From contig NC_134026.1 of NCBI RefSeq assembly GCF_964204645.1, positions 29,282,650-29,346,649 on the forward strand: 64,000 nucleotides of DNA. Reading direction: 5' to 3'. The notes under the pieces were generated by a model. It saw nothing but the letters and a program-made list of their open reading frames with translations. It was not told the origin of the DNA and made no database searches. Shown one piece after another: positions 37,593-48,779 of this stretch. A program made the translations under genes and the position numbers. Position 1 is the stretch's first letter, and every line of letters begins with the position of its first letter. Origin of the DNA: Tubulanus polymorphus. Taxonomy: Eukaryota > Nemertea > Palaeonemertea > Tubulaniformes > Tubulanidae.

Positions 37593-40500
37593 TTGAATTG
37601 CATTGATTACTATATTACCCATGTTTTAGAGAGTGGCTTCGGAAGCTTCAGAAACCATCAATCGATGATTGTGAGGAATTTATTCAAGATTAAAAGAGCA
37701 TTTTGTATCCGATCCTTGAGAATGTCTTCAATTCCAACTGAGGAACCACTGAATGCTGCTGCCGAGAAGAGCCAACAGGTTGACGAGCTTGCTGACGTTG
37801 TTGAACTGGGTGGGCCACCAGCGAAAAAACTGAAGGGAGAAGATGAAGTTTTAACGGTAGTAGAAAAAGAGGTGAATGAAGCTGGTGAGAGATTGAAAAA
37901 GAAAAAAGTTGCGTTACTTTTATCTTATAGTGGTAAAGGTTATTATGGAATGCAGTTGTAAGTTATGTTTGTTCTGTCATGATTTTTTGCTACTCAAAAT
38001 TATCTTCGTTGCATGTTTTTGAATTATGAAAAGAATTTTTCAGGAATCCTGGATTCCCAACGATTGAAGATGAATTGCTGACTGCTTTGTGCAAGGCTGG
38101 TGTCATTCCTTTGAATCACAAGGAAAACCCTTCGAAAGTTTGTAAAACATTTCTGCTATCTAATTACTGATTGTAAATTTAAGCCAACACGGGCATCTCT
38201 CTATTTATTTCCTTTTGGTTTTAGATGCAGTTCCAACGTGCTGCTCGAACTGATAAAGGTGTATCTGCTGCTATGCAAGTTGTTTCATTGAAATTATGGG
38301 TCAATGTTGAAAATGCAATAAAGAAAGTCAATGAACTATTACCAGCACAGATCCGTATGATAGGTACAGATCATTCAAATGTATTTTATATCGAAGTGGC
38401 TACTTGTACGGACCCGTACGAATAGCCTACGGAATTATTCGTACGGGTCCGTACGAGTAGCCACTTCGATATAAAATACATTTGAATAATTCCGTAGGCT
38501 ATTCGTACGCACCCGTCGGATAACTCTGGAATTATGTGTACGGGAAGGGATAGGGTTAGGGTAAGGTGAGGCTATATGTAGTTAAAACATTCAAACGATT
38601 GTCGGCGAGCTCGATGGTCTAGTGGTATGATGCTGCACTAGTAACTTACCGGCCCGGGTTCGAGTCTCGCTCTATCCGCTCTATTTTTCTCTAACTCTAT
38701 TCTCCACACTTTCCTTGAATTTTCAAAGTCGTGCACCTCTGTACGCATGCGCGGCGTTAATCGGCCAATCAGCGACAGTTATTAGCGTACAGATCCTAGT
38801 TCCGTACGAATAGCCTCCAGAGTAATCCGTACGGGTCCGTACGAGTAGCCACAGCGATTTTATATTCAGCGTGTTTTACTCGGTGAATAACTTTCTCTCG
38901 ATGATTTTCAGATTTTAAAAGAACGACTCAAAGTTTTAACTGTAAGAATTCCTGTTCTCACCGTACGTACTCATATTTCCTTCCCACGTATGCTTTTACA
39001 CCAGTTGAAGAGGTACGTCTATATTCAAAGATTGACGATGGATTTATGTTTTTTTTCCTTTGCTTAACAAAATCTTTTTAAAAATTTTAGATGGTGTTAC
39101 AAAGTTTCAGACTCGAAGATCCAGAAAAAACTATTGCTAAAGTTAATGAAGTTTTGGCCTTGTATAAAGGAACTCATAATTTCCACAATTTCACATCTGG
39201 GAAGTGAGTATTTTAAACATATTGTATTCTCTAATCTTCGAGATGTAGAAACTGATACATAATGATGATTTATAGGAAACCGGACGAAGCAAGTTCAATG
39301 CGATATATCATAGATATGCAGGCAAGTTGTCTATAATCCTATCTATCCGCTATGATTGACTGGTAGAATGAAGTATAACTGTGTAGATTGTGTCTATTTC
39401 AGTGTAGTCAACCATTCATACAGGATGGATTAGAATGGGCTGTAGTGACAGTAAAAGGTCAAAGTTTTATGTTACATCAGATCCGTAAAATGATAGGTGA
39501 GTTTTAAACTTGATTGTCTGTCTTATCAAATTAATAGTTTCCCCCATTCACATTGCTGGACAAGTTTGGTATTTTTGTAGGACTGATGATAGCAATTGTT
39601 AGAGGACTTGCTTCAATGGATGTAATTTCTAAAGCTTGGGGACCGGCTAAGGTAAAAAGTGTTGATTATGAATTGTTTTAAATGTGTATGGTTGTGTATG
39701 TTTTTAAATTGTTTTGATTTTAGGTTGATATTCCTAAGGCTCCAGGGTTAGGATTGATGTTAGAACAGGTATAACAAATTTAAGCACTTTGAAAATAATC
39801 AAAAAGAAAATATTTGTTTCAGAATTTATGTTCTACATGTTATTCATATTTTCCAGGTACACTATGATTCCTATAATAAGAAATATGGCTATGATGGCAT
39901 GCATGAGCCTCTGATTTGGGATGAACACAAGGTGAGTTTTATGTACTAGTGTGTGTTGTCGTTTAGACTGACTGGTTTTTACTAGTTGCACATTCGTTCT
40001 GACTTCTGGACCAATAATCAACTACCGGTAGTGATAAAACTGAAGATGACGTGGAAATGAACCACACCTGCTCTGCTCTGCTATCTGTAATTGATTTGGT
40101 AAACTGCTGAACCAGCCAAATCAGTATCATTATGCAAATCTAAATGAAATCATCGCATACTAACCTTAACAAAGTTCAAAGATAAATAAGATGATTATTC
40201 CAGTTCAAGAAACTTTTATTATCATTTTGACACTGATTTTAATTCAATCTACTGGAATTCCTTGCTGCTGCAGTCTGACCAACATTTTGAAAATTCAGGG
40301 GATTCCGAATCATGTTCAGCACAGGTTTCCTCACATTTCACAGCATGTTCACAACTGGTCACGCAATTGGGATCTTCATCACTTTTACAAAAATCTTTAC
40401 AGAAACCTTCAGGTCTGGCAGCAAGTGTACAGCTTACCACAGCTAAAATATAAATTGATATAGAAGATGATACTGAAAGATTGCAAATAGCCAGCGAAGA

Positions 40501-41725
40501 CAGGCAAACAATTAAAAGACCATTTTCATTAGAATCTAACATGCCCCCTATATTTTTGTAATACTTTATGACCCTAAAGAGATCAGATCAAACTGGTCCA
40601 AAGCAATCTCATAAGCCAATGCAAAATCAGAATCACACAATATGTACAAAAGGATTTGTGATAACTTTACTTAAATGAAATTATACCAAAACATTAAAAA
40701 CTTATAACTTACCAGTCCCGAGACAGTCTATATGACTATGAAGTACTTACCCAAGACAAGGAAAGCGACAAAAAGTCTGTTCATGATGATAAAGTCTGCG
40801 AATGATGTCTGAAAGCTGAGAAATCAGTGATTTTCATTCATTTGAGAACTGCCTTATATTCTATCATTATCAGGTCCTGATATGAAGTTTATTTGGTTTT
40901 GAGATTTGATTAAGTCAAATTTGTCAGTTAACATCGACTAAACACTCAAACTGCTTGTCTCTATGTCACTAGCAGCAGGAATGTGATAAACAAACTTCCT
41001 ACTACATGACAGCATCTCATGGAACATATTTTTCAACAATATTACTAGTATTTTATCAGGGATTCAGGAATGAGTGAGTCAGGTGGGGGGTCTACGGATA
41101 ATTAGGTCAGTCTTTCACATTATTAATTTGACAAATCAATCCTGGTAATTACTTGGATGGTATATCTAATGGGGACCCTGTTCTATCCGTCTTTCTGTTG
41201 TTATATCATTTGTATAACTTCTTCATTTCTTATGATTGCAGGAACAAATAGAAGCATTTAAAAAAAAGCACATTTATTCGAGTATGATAGAAACGGAGAA
41301 GGCAGAAAAAGAGTATCTTTTTCATGAATGACTTTGTATTCTACTGATAATTCACTTACATTCAATGTTTGTTGCACTTAACTCTTAATAGTATGATGAA
41401 ATGGATGTCTACATTATTCAGTCATCATTTTGATTATCGTATAAATGTTGATCTACCAGCAGAAGCTGAAACCGCAGTCGGCCGTGCTGCACATTTAGTG
41501 AAATTAGACGACAGGAAAAAAGCTGCAGCACTCGTTGAACTGAACTCCGTCGCTGGAGAAGACAATACAGATACAGTTGCATCAGAAAATACGAATGCCA
41601 GCAACGTAGAGGTACCAGTAATTCCAGCAGAAACTGCTCAACAGTCGGAGACAAATAAGGATTCTAGTAATTCAGAAGCTTTATCTGAAGTGGATACTAG
41701 TAATAAATCAGAATCAAATGGATGA
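37593..41725 (+). CDS. PUS1: tRNA pseudouridine synthase 1 (TruA/PUS1 family)
   Basis: Converts uridines in tRNA and other RNAs to pseudouridine in nucleus and mitochondria. Twelve exons join in frame to 515 codons plus stop: 37593-37957, 38044-38137, 38225-38363, 38912-39012, 39091-39203, 39276-39321, 39403-39496, 39581-39651, 39724-39768, 39857-39931, 41242-41312 and 41392-41725. Seen: [14 protein letters not shown], the catalytic-Asp motif [11 protein letters not shown], the [14 protein letters not shown] block, [15 protein letters not shown] and [14 protein letters not shown]. Start choice: 37593 and 37665 precede a basic stretch ([18 protein letters not shown]) that could target mitochondria; the ATG at 37722 ([10 protein letters not shown]) would give a nuclear form carrying [11 protein letters not shown], as in human PUS1. 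The intron after 39321 has a GC donor. A small secreted-peptide gene sits antisense in the intron 39932-41241. Polyadenylation signal at 41843-41848. Confidence 0.95.
38374..38486. repeat. Near-perfect 113-bp palindrome in a PUS1 intron
   Basis: Two ~50-bp arms starting TTCAAATGTATTTTATATCG are almost perfect inverted copies around an 11-nt centre (GCCTACGGAAT). The outer ~22 bp of the arms match DNA just inside the intron after exon 3. The inner part, GTGGCTACTYGTACGGACCC and onward, recurs again at 38489-38515 and 38805-38852. Confidence 0.9.
38396..38852. mobile_element. Fold-back insertion with tRNA-like core
   Basis: A ~457-bp block in the intron between PUS1 exons 3 and 4. Both ends carry versions of GTGGCTACTCGTACGGACCC in inverted orientation, with extra inverted units near the left end. 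The middle holds a tRNA-like sequence (38607-38680) and a short telomere-like string GGGATAGGGTTAGGGTAAGG near 38547-38566. It has higher CpG content than its AT-rich surroundings. No coding capacity. Probably a non-autonomous element; boundaries are approximate. Confidence 0.6.
38607..38680 (+). repeat. tRNA-like sequence with A- and B-box
   Basis: A-box-like GGTCTAGTGG (38616-38625) and B-box GGTTCGAGTC (38657-38666) are spaced as in a tRNA. A GCGAG...CTCGC pairing could form part of an outer stem, but T-arm and anticodon-arm pairing is poor. It is therefore read as a tRNA-derived SINE head or pseudo-tRNA, not a functional tRNA. Confidence 0.5.
40249..40784 (-). CDS. Secreted four-CX3C cysteine-rich peptide, paralogue A
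   Basis: Two coding exons, 40784-40751 (34 nt) and 40442-40249, join in phase 1 to a 75-aa precursor. Residues 1 to about 20 form a signal peptide ([11 protein letters not shown], ending near LAA). The mature peptide has eight cysteines in four CX3C motifs: C-x3-C-x7-C-x3-C-x5-C-x3-C-x12-C-x3-C, rich in Glu, Asp, Ser and Lys, suggesting disulfide-linked amphipathic helices. TATA-like AATATAAGGC is at 40851-40860 and a conserved upstream block at 40905-40968; polyadenylation signal at 40215-40220. The gene lies wholly within, and antisense to, the PUS1 intron 39932-41241. Three paralogues follow at 48-51.5 kb. I do not recognise a named family; defence, mucus, pheromone or venom-type roles are all open. 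Confidence 0.85.
40905..40968 (-). promoter_or_regulatory. Conserved upstream block of peptide gene A
   Basis: About 64 bp (plus-strand core GTCAGTTAAC followed by ACTAAACACTC and TGTCTCTATGTC) closely match 48780-48844 (gene B) and 51632-51695 (gene D), lying 121-184 bp upstream of the ATG. Conservation at a fixed distance suggests shared transcriptional control; recent duplication could also explain it. Confidence 0.6.
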
Positions 41726-42416
41726 TATTTGTATAAATGTAGTAAATGATGTATGATTGATCGAAATTGATGGATTGAGGAAAGTCATACGAGTGCATTG
41801 GCTCGTCGTGTATGACTGTATAAGTATCTGCATTTCAGATTCAATAAATCCATTTTATCAAATAATATAGTATTCCAGTTACATTCATCGGGGAAATGTT
41901 CGACATAGATTTTGAAATAATATTTTATTCCCGAGTCTTTTTATCACAATGAGTGAGCAAACTAGACATTTATGGATTGAAACAAAATCACTTTATTTTC
42001 AAATCAGTACAAATTACAAAATTATATTATTACTATTATGCTAAAAGCCAGCAGTTACATTCAAGAAAATATCACAGAAAATTCATCGGCACATCATGAT
42101 GTTATACACTGTTAATGTAACACAGATTTAGCATTTGAAATGAGAGGATGTTTTATCAAATTGTATCTCCTCTAATTCTACCTACACTATTCGATTATTG
42201 ATTATACACTTTTGACTAAAATGATACCTATTTCGGAAGCTCAAATGATCGATGGACTATTTTGGTATAAAATATATATTTCAGCTACAAATCATTTTTG
42301 TACAGTGATAAACCTAGAAAAATATATTACATCAATCAATAACGCTTTAATACATAAAACATGTAGGAAACTTAGGCACTTACTTTAAACCTTTTATTAT
42401 TAGGTTGTATATTTAT

Positions 42417-43828
42417 TTAGCTTTCTAAGCTGACAGTAGGAACTGTTGAACTTGGAAGTAAATAATCAGCTTCTGGAGGTACAAAATTATTACTTTTGTT
42501 GATATAGTCCATGAAGGCATCGCGAATTATATGATATTCTTTTTGAGCCTTAGCGCGTTCAATATCTGCTTGATTTAGTTGAATCGACATCACTTCTAAA
42601 TGACGACTTAATTCAGCAATACTGTCTTTAAGAACTTCGACTTGTTGTTCGTAAACCGCTCGTACTTGGTGTAAGTTATCTTTAGCGACCTGTTGTTCAT
42701 ACGTCCTCACCGCGATTATAGCTTGATGTCGTTCTAAATCTTTCTGATTTCGCAGGAATTCCAATTCCTTCTCTTTCTCTTCATCCGCTTTTTTGATTGC
42801 TTTTTCTAAAACTTCTTTATGATATCTGCAGTGAGAAGAGGAAGAGTTTTTGTTTTCAGAAACAGAGTTCACAGGATACCGAGGGAAAGATCAGGGAAAT
42901 AGTAGGTTTTTGTTAATTATATCAACAAAAACCTACTAATAATAAATTAAAGTAGAATTCACAGCTTTAGTGGTTTATAGTCGAGTTGACTGATAGATTT
43001 GCATTACTTTGCCATTTTAGCGGCTTCTTTCGCGGCCACATCTCTCTCCTCTCTGATCGATTTATTAAGAGCTTCTTGTTTTTCTTTACGAAGCTCTCGT
43101 TCACGTTGCGCAACGGTTTCTTTCAGTCTGATCTCTCCTTCCTCTCTCTCTTGTTTCACTTGTTCCAACGCTAATTGTTGCATCACTCCCTCGACCCTTA
43201 AAGCTTCTTCCTACAATTCGAGCGTAATTCACCTGCATTACCAGCTGTATGAAATATAATAGGCCTAACGTATTTAATTATGACGATCTTACTTTGATTG
43301 CCTTTTGATTCTCTTTCTGTATGCGTTTTATAGCTTTTTCATGTTCAATTTTCAGTTTCTCTTCATTCTTTTTGATAGCTGCCTCTTTGATAAGTTCAGC
43401 TTGAGCCCAAACCCGCTGTTCGGCTTCTGACACTGCTAACACGCGTTCTTTGTCTTTTATCTCGCAATTTCGATTGTGAAGATCATCTCCAATATCTGAA
43501 AATAATTTTTGGCGGTGCTTTTTATATTTTTCAGAGATTTTCTAGAAAATACCATTTTTGTTATTGAAGTACCTATTATTTTCCTATGTGTAAAATTCTG
43601 GATAAACACTGGTTTTGTATCTTCATATCTCTTTGGGACAGTGTTGTACCTCGTTACAGGATTCAGGTGGTTATTGTTATTAGCGAGAGAAACTGAATTC
43701 ATCATTGGAAGTCTCGAGGATGAAAGGGGAGGCAAAGATTCTATAGTTTCAGCTTTTGAAGATAGTGCCATCGTGAAACCTATTCCAGGTTTATATTTCT
43801 CATTACTAGTTTTTACTGGCTCATCCAT
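42417..43828 (-). CDS. Coiled-coil protein resembling human C6orf163
   Basis: Four coding exons, 43828-43573, 43495-43293, 43210-43008 and 42825-42417, join in frame to 356 aa. Seen: a disordered N-terminus, the FTHRK..DIGDDLH junction (human protein: YTHKDILDIG), the motif EQRVWAQAE (human EAEVWAQAN), then about 200 residues of heptad-rich Lys/Glu/Gln coiled coil, and a C-terminal YINKSNNFVPPEADYLLPS resembling human YINYTF...ADFILPE. Function is not established; ciliary or testis association of the human gene is only a possibility. A splice acceptor just before the ATG and a strong donor (GCT|GTAAGT, minus strand, near 43976) suggest an untranslated exon at about 43977-44200; that exon is open but out of frame with the start. 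Polyadenylation signal at 41992-41997, convergent with PUS1. Confidence 0.75.
42901..42938. repeat. Perfect short inverted repeat in an intron
   Basis: AGTAGGTTTTTGTT and AACAAAAACCTACT flank about 9 nt (AATTATATC). The hairpin lies in the intron between the last two exons of the C6orf163-like gene, close to the splice acceptor side of the upstream exon. It may be a minimal MITE or a structural element. Confidence 0.8.
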
Positions 43829-44433
43829 AGTATCTGAAATTTGAAAGGAGAAAATTGTATTGTGTTGAAACTTTCAACACCAATATAGCACTGGCCTGAT
43901 TTAGCCTGGCTTTACAGTCCCTACTGCAGATAAGAATGGTTCATTTCCCGTATAGTGATTGACTGACGGACTTGACTTACAGCAGCCAACTTTTCAATTT
44001 CATTCACAAAATTTTTAGTAGTTTTATTTACAACAACGGAGTCTGACAGATGACTTTTTCCTTTTGAAGATTCGTGAAAATTGTACAATTGCTTTGAATC
44101 TATGATTTCATAGAGGTACACCCTATATTGGCCGTCTATAAAGTAGAAAGAAATCTGATTCATACCAGCAAGCAGCAGCAGTAGCAGCACGAGCTGTAGT
44201 AGTTTTGACAGTTCTTCACGATTTGTTTACATTGCCTGATCACACACGACTACCCGTGAGAATACATACGCGCTTTGAAATAGTACAAGATTACTCTGGC
44301 CGTCGGGATGAGTTTTATTCATTAACTGGCGATTATTGAACATTTAAAATAATGAAGAGGTGTTTCTCATATGAATATAAAACCCAGATTGGCCGTTTTA
44401 TTTGTTTGTCAGTGTCAAATCCATAGTAGATTC

Positions 44434-44510
44434 ATTCGCGGAGGTCTAGTAATAAATGCAGGTTCTCATAGCACTGTCAAAATGTGGTTTCGAATCCCAA
44501 GACATCGATC
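44434..44510 (+). repeat. tRNA-like relic
   Basis: A-box-like GGTCTAGTAAT (44443) and B-box GGTTTCGAATCCC (44486-44498) are spaced 43 nt apart, as in a tRNA. The anticodon arm is not convincing, so it is probably a decayed tRNA-derived repeat in the gap between two minus-strand genes. Confidence 0.35.
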
Positions 44511-45124
44511 ACTTAACGAGTATTTTATTTACTGTTACATGTTACACTTTATTACTTCAGTATTCTGTATTTGGCTATTTCATTGTCTAGCCAATCTTCA
44601 AAAGTAACATGATACAAGAAAACGTATAAATTCTTCTAATGCCTCTGTTAAAGAGCAAGATACATCTTGTGATATATTTTCAATGTAAACAGTTCACCGG
44701 CATTGTAAATAATATAATGAATACAATAATATCGCTATTAAAAACTATAAATACACCAAAAAGTAAACGATGATGCATTTTATTGTAAATTGAATAGATA
44801 TTTACAGTTCATTGGCATTTCTGAATATTTACTGGACAGTTTTTCATTTAAAAATAATGAAACATTTTTCAATGTGACCTACAATACATACATTGGACTA
44901 CAAGAGGCAGTAAACCTTGACTAATTCAGACAGAGTGGTACCACAGCAAAGGTGAATAGTCTAAATTAAAGAATCGACGTATGATAAGGAAAACTGAAAG
45001 GCATGTTAACCAATAAATGAAGAAGTTATTGATCCAAATTAGACAAGGTTTACGTGATACCGGTATATGATATAAACTATAAATTGAATATGGTCAAAGT
45101 AATTTCTACAACGCAGTAGAAAGA

Positions 45125-47337
45125 TTACTCTCTTTTATTGCTCGTATTTTCATTGTTAGGTTCGTATAGACCGGTACCGAAGCTGTATTTTCGTTTGATT
45201 TCCTTCTTATGTTTGACTTTTTGCTTTTGTTTCATCTTGTCTTTGACGACGGCCAATGAAGTCAGGAAGTTTCCAAGAAATAGGATCAGGAATATACCAC
45301 TGAGAACTGGAACCTGAGAAAACATTTTCGATAAAATATCACATCTTCTAAAAACTTTTGAACTAATTGTTTTATTACCTGCCATTCAGTGTGGATGAGT
45401 TGATTTCTGTATAACTGGAACAATGTGTAAGCGTTGTATAGTTGGAAGAACTGCAACATAATTCAAACATTATCATCAACATTTTTTCTTCAATTGATAT
45501 TGAATTGAAATATGGAGTAGAGATACACATACATATACTAAGAATAGGGCCGGCAAAAGGAATGTTAAACCTTTCCACATCCATGAATGAAATCCCTCTA
45601 AAATAGAAAACGAATGTATGAATCTTTTCATGCGATCAATACAGAAAAGTTCTATTTAATCACCTACCAACAGTAATATCCATATTATGACGTTCTCCTA
45701 ATGAACGTAATCGATACAACTGGCCTTGTTGGTAAAATGATTGTAGAAGACTGACACAAACTGAAATGATTAATCATAAGTCATTAAAATCATTTTAAAA
45801 CCGGTATTATAAATACAGTAGGACCTGTAAATTCAGATCATTTGGGATCAATGAAATTCATCTGGATTATGAGAAATCCAGATTATCAAACATCATATTC
45901 TATAGGCCTATACATTTATGTAAAAGTTGAATGTAAATAATATTCAAATTAGAGCAAATTCAGATTAAATTGATCCAGAGAAAGCGTGTTTGACTGTAGA
46001 AGCAGAATCTATTTGACATTGAACTTACACAAGAACAATGAAAAAACCATCAACTGAGTCCGAAACAAGATGTAACCTTCATCTTCTGGCCTGTAAATCC
46101 AATATAAAGATTAACAATATACCGTACCATGAATCATATTTTAAGGGTTTTATTTCTTTTCGAAATGAACCTACCAAATCAAAAATATTCCGGCGCAAAG
46201 GGTGGAAATAAAGTGATGAGTAACCCACCATCCCTTAATCCTAGAAACACAGAAATGCACAAAATCATTGATGAAAAGATATGAAGAGACTGTTGCGGTA
46301 CGCCTAGAGTTGTGCACAGTATGAACTTTACCTTGACCCATTGTTGATCAATATATGTTCACGGATTGTCAAAGTACAATAATACCAAACTAACAGAAAA
46401 TGGAATATCGCATCACTCCATCTGTAATGATATTCCAGTAGACATTATACAAGTACATCTACAGATATTTCAGTCTAAGAAACAGGAACAATATTTTTTG
46501 TAACTTACCGATGATTCACAAATGTTAATAGAACAAATGAAAAAACCAATATGATATAATTCATTATCAGCTTGAAACGTTCATAGTTTTGTTTGTACGC
46601 AAATCTGAAAAAAAATCAACAATGAACTATATGTGGCTGATGAGATATTAGAATCAACAAATAATACCATAAAAATTACACAATTTACCTATCCTCTTTG
46701 CTCAATAAGGAAACATTAACTTGTCCCAGGATAATATTAAGATACAGTCTGAAAACAAGAAGGTTTAATTGAGTAAATAGTTTGTCTCAATGAATCAGGG
46801 TACACATGGCAAACATCGAACATGATCAATACCCATTTTTTTTAGGTAAACTTTCACGAATATCTCTGAACTGTAGTTTTCGGTCAGTAATTCGTTGTTG
46901 TAGTAATTTTATCTTCTGCAGGTCAAAGCCAGATTCTGTTTTACTGAGCCTGGAAACAGTTCAAAATTGAATTAAAAGGGAATCAAATGCTTAAAGGTCA
47001 CAAGGTTTCCCTCCCACACACAAACAAGAACATCCATCCTACCTTTTTAAGCCATCTGATATTGTCTTTAAACGATACGTTTGATGATTGAGGCCAGAAA
47101 GACACTTTTTCTGTTTTTCCGTTACTTCTACTACTTTTTTTGAATATTCTTCATGTGCTCGCTAAAAATATTAACAGTATTGTTTAAAAGAACATAATTA
47201 GTTAATTTTAATTGGATTTGTTCAACACCTCATCATGAGAAATAGATAGCCTTAACAGTGATTACTTCTAGGTTTTCCCATTCCTTATTGAGTTCAAGCC
47301 ATTCTTCGTTGTATCCTGCAACCTTCGAATTATCCAT
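45125..47337 (-). CDS. TMEM120: Transmembrane protein 120 (TMEM120 family)
   Basis: Multi-pass membrane protein of nuclear envelope/ER, linked to fat metabolism; its fold resembles ELOVL enzymes and it binds coenzyme A. Eleven exons join in frame to 336 codons plus stop: 47337-47266, 47161-47043, 46949-46833, 46748-46689, 46604-46509, 46240-46175, 46090-46029, 45760-45668, 45597-45533, 45450-45379 and 45313-45125. Seen: an N-terminal coiled coil (about residues 1-110), [14 protein letters not shown] (vertebrate RLKGWWVFHHYVST), [23 protein letters not shown] and [13 protein letters not shown], then the last helices ([13 protein letters not shown]) and a lysine-rich tail. Length agrees with the human proteins (about 340 aa). 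Likely polyadenylation signal at 44778-44783. A MITE-like stretch lies in the intron at about 45815-46000. Confidence 0.95.
45815..46000. mobile_element. Possible pogo-like MITE in a TMEM120 intron
   Basis: The stretch starts TACAGTAGGACCTGTAAATT and ends GTTTGACTGTA, giving short TACAGT terminal inverted repeats. The interior contains 'ctggattatgagaaatccagattatc', like ends of pogo/Tigger elements. Weakly supported. Confidence 0.3.
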
Positions 47338-48124
47338 CTTTGATTGTCACCCGGTGAAGCTGTACGAAAACAAGTTTATTGTATGTTGTTCACGAGCAGT
47401 AAATCAAATCATATGTCACTTCCGCATGTTACATGTCATGAACATGCTTCACATGTGAATTTCGTCTCGATCCAATCAGGTTCGAATCCCTGCCGTGGTG
47501 CAAATTTGGTCTCAAAAATTGATTTCTGATGCACTTATCTACATACATCTGACTCATCAACAACAGCTTTTCTCGTTGTTAGTTTTGATCATTTTGTCCA
47601 GCTAGGTTAGCCGTTGCGAGTATGCTGTTAAATGCGATAGGGTTTTGGTTCCAGAAGTCGGGCGGTTAGTGACCGTGTCCAGAAACCAAGTGGCCCAAAA
47701 CTCTTAAAAGCAGATCCAGATTCTTATTTAATAAAGCTCCATCCAGCGTTGTTAGAATTTATATGTTTGAAATGAAATAGTGTAGAATGATTGAAGATAT
47801 TATTACTCGCATGCCACAATGCCTATCAGCTTCAAACCTAGACTGGTTGCCTGTCCAATTCTCGGCATGCCACAGTCTGCCATATCCGCATAGATTCCGG
47901 CGACGGGTCGGAATGAATTGAAAAATTATAATTCTCGCTACTAGAAAGCTGCTGCTACTGTTTAATTGTCTAATTAATTAAAGTGAATTGTATGCATAAA
48001 AATTTGTCATTCCGATCCGCTCGATCTCAGAGTCTCTACCGATTCAAATCACGAGAACAACTAAGAGGATTACTCGAGTTAGAGTGAAACTTTTATTTTC
48101 ATTGACTTAGCAAAAATCGATTTA
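47338..48124. other. TMEM120 promoter side and spacer to peptide gene B
   Basis: No coding feature is recognised. A B-box-like GGTTCGAATCCC occurs at about 47481-47492 without a matching A-box. The stretch holds the TMEM120 5' flank and, at 48092-48097 on the minus strand, the polyadenylation signal of peptide gene B. Confidence 0.45.
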
Positions 48125-48659
48125 CTAAAATTCCTTGCTGGCGCAGTCTGACCAACATTTCGAAAATTCCGGGGATTCCGAATCATGTTTCGCACAGGTC
48201 TCCTCACATTTCAGAGCATATTCACAACTAGCTACGCAATTGGGATTGTCATCATTTTTACATACATTTTCACAGAAACCTGCTGGTCTGGCGGCAAGTG
48301 TACAGCTTACCACAGCTGAAATATGAATTGAAGTGTCAACGAAGACCAAACGGTTTAAAGCCTATATATTTTCTCATATTCTCGATTGTACATTAAAACT
48401 GTATCATGTATTAGTAGATCCGATAAATTACAACAAACATCGCATCAAACCGATCCCAAATTATGCAAAATCACAAGTATTCCCTATTACTATCACACAC
48501 TGGTTAAAAAGTAAAAAGGATTTAACTTTACTTAAATGAAATAATGGATGAAAGTTGTACCAAAACATTACAACTTATATAACTTACCAGTCCCAAGACA
48601 ATCTTTATGACTATGAAATACTTACCCAAGACAAGGAAAGCGACAAAAAGTCTGTTCAT
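48125..48659 (-). CDS. Secreted four-CX3C cysteine-rich peptide, paralogue B
   Basis: Exons 48659-48626 and 48315-48125 join in phase 1 to a 74-aa precursor with signal peptide [11 protein letters not shown]. It is the closest relative of paralogue A: the cysteine frame C-x3-C-x7-C-x3-C-x5-C-x3-C-x12-C-x3-C is identical, and the segment [15 protein letters not shown] is shared. The 3' half of intron 1 sequence near the donor and about 200 bp of upstream DNA are also alike, pointing to a recent local duplication. TATA-like box at 48726-48735, conserved block at 48780-48844, polyadenylation signal at 48092-48097. Function unknown. Confidence 0.87.
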
Positions 48660-48779
48660 GATGATAAAGTCTGTGAATGATGTCTGGAACCTGAGAAATC
48701 AGTGATTTTCACTCATTTGAGAACTGCCTTATATTCTATCATTATCAGTTCCTGATATGAAGTTTGTTTGGTTTTGAGA

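Noticed and set aside
38547-38566. Interstitial telomeric repeat
   Set aside because: Only about one and a half TTAGGG-like units are present.
38607-38680. Functional tRNA gene in a PUS1 intron
   Set aside because: A- and B-boxes are present, but T-arm and anticodon-arm pairing is poor and it is embedded in a fold-back element.
43921-44190. Open frame upstream of the C6orf163-like ATG as part of that protein
   Set aside because: Its donor (GCT|GTAAGT) leaves phase 0, and the next exon would then hit a stop; treated as a likely untranslated exon.
48583-48600. Second donor (CTGGTAAGTT) in intron 1 of peptide genes A and B as an alternative splice site
   Set aside because: In A the extended exon hits a stop; in B it shifts exon 2 out of frame. 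At best it is a decoy.
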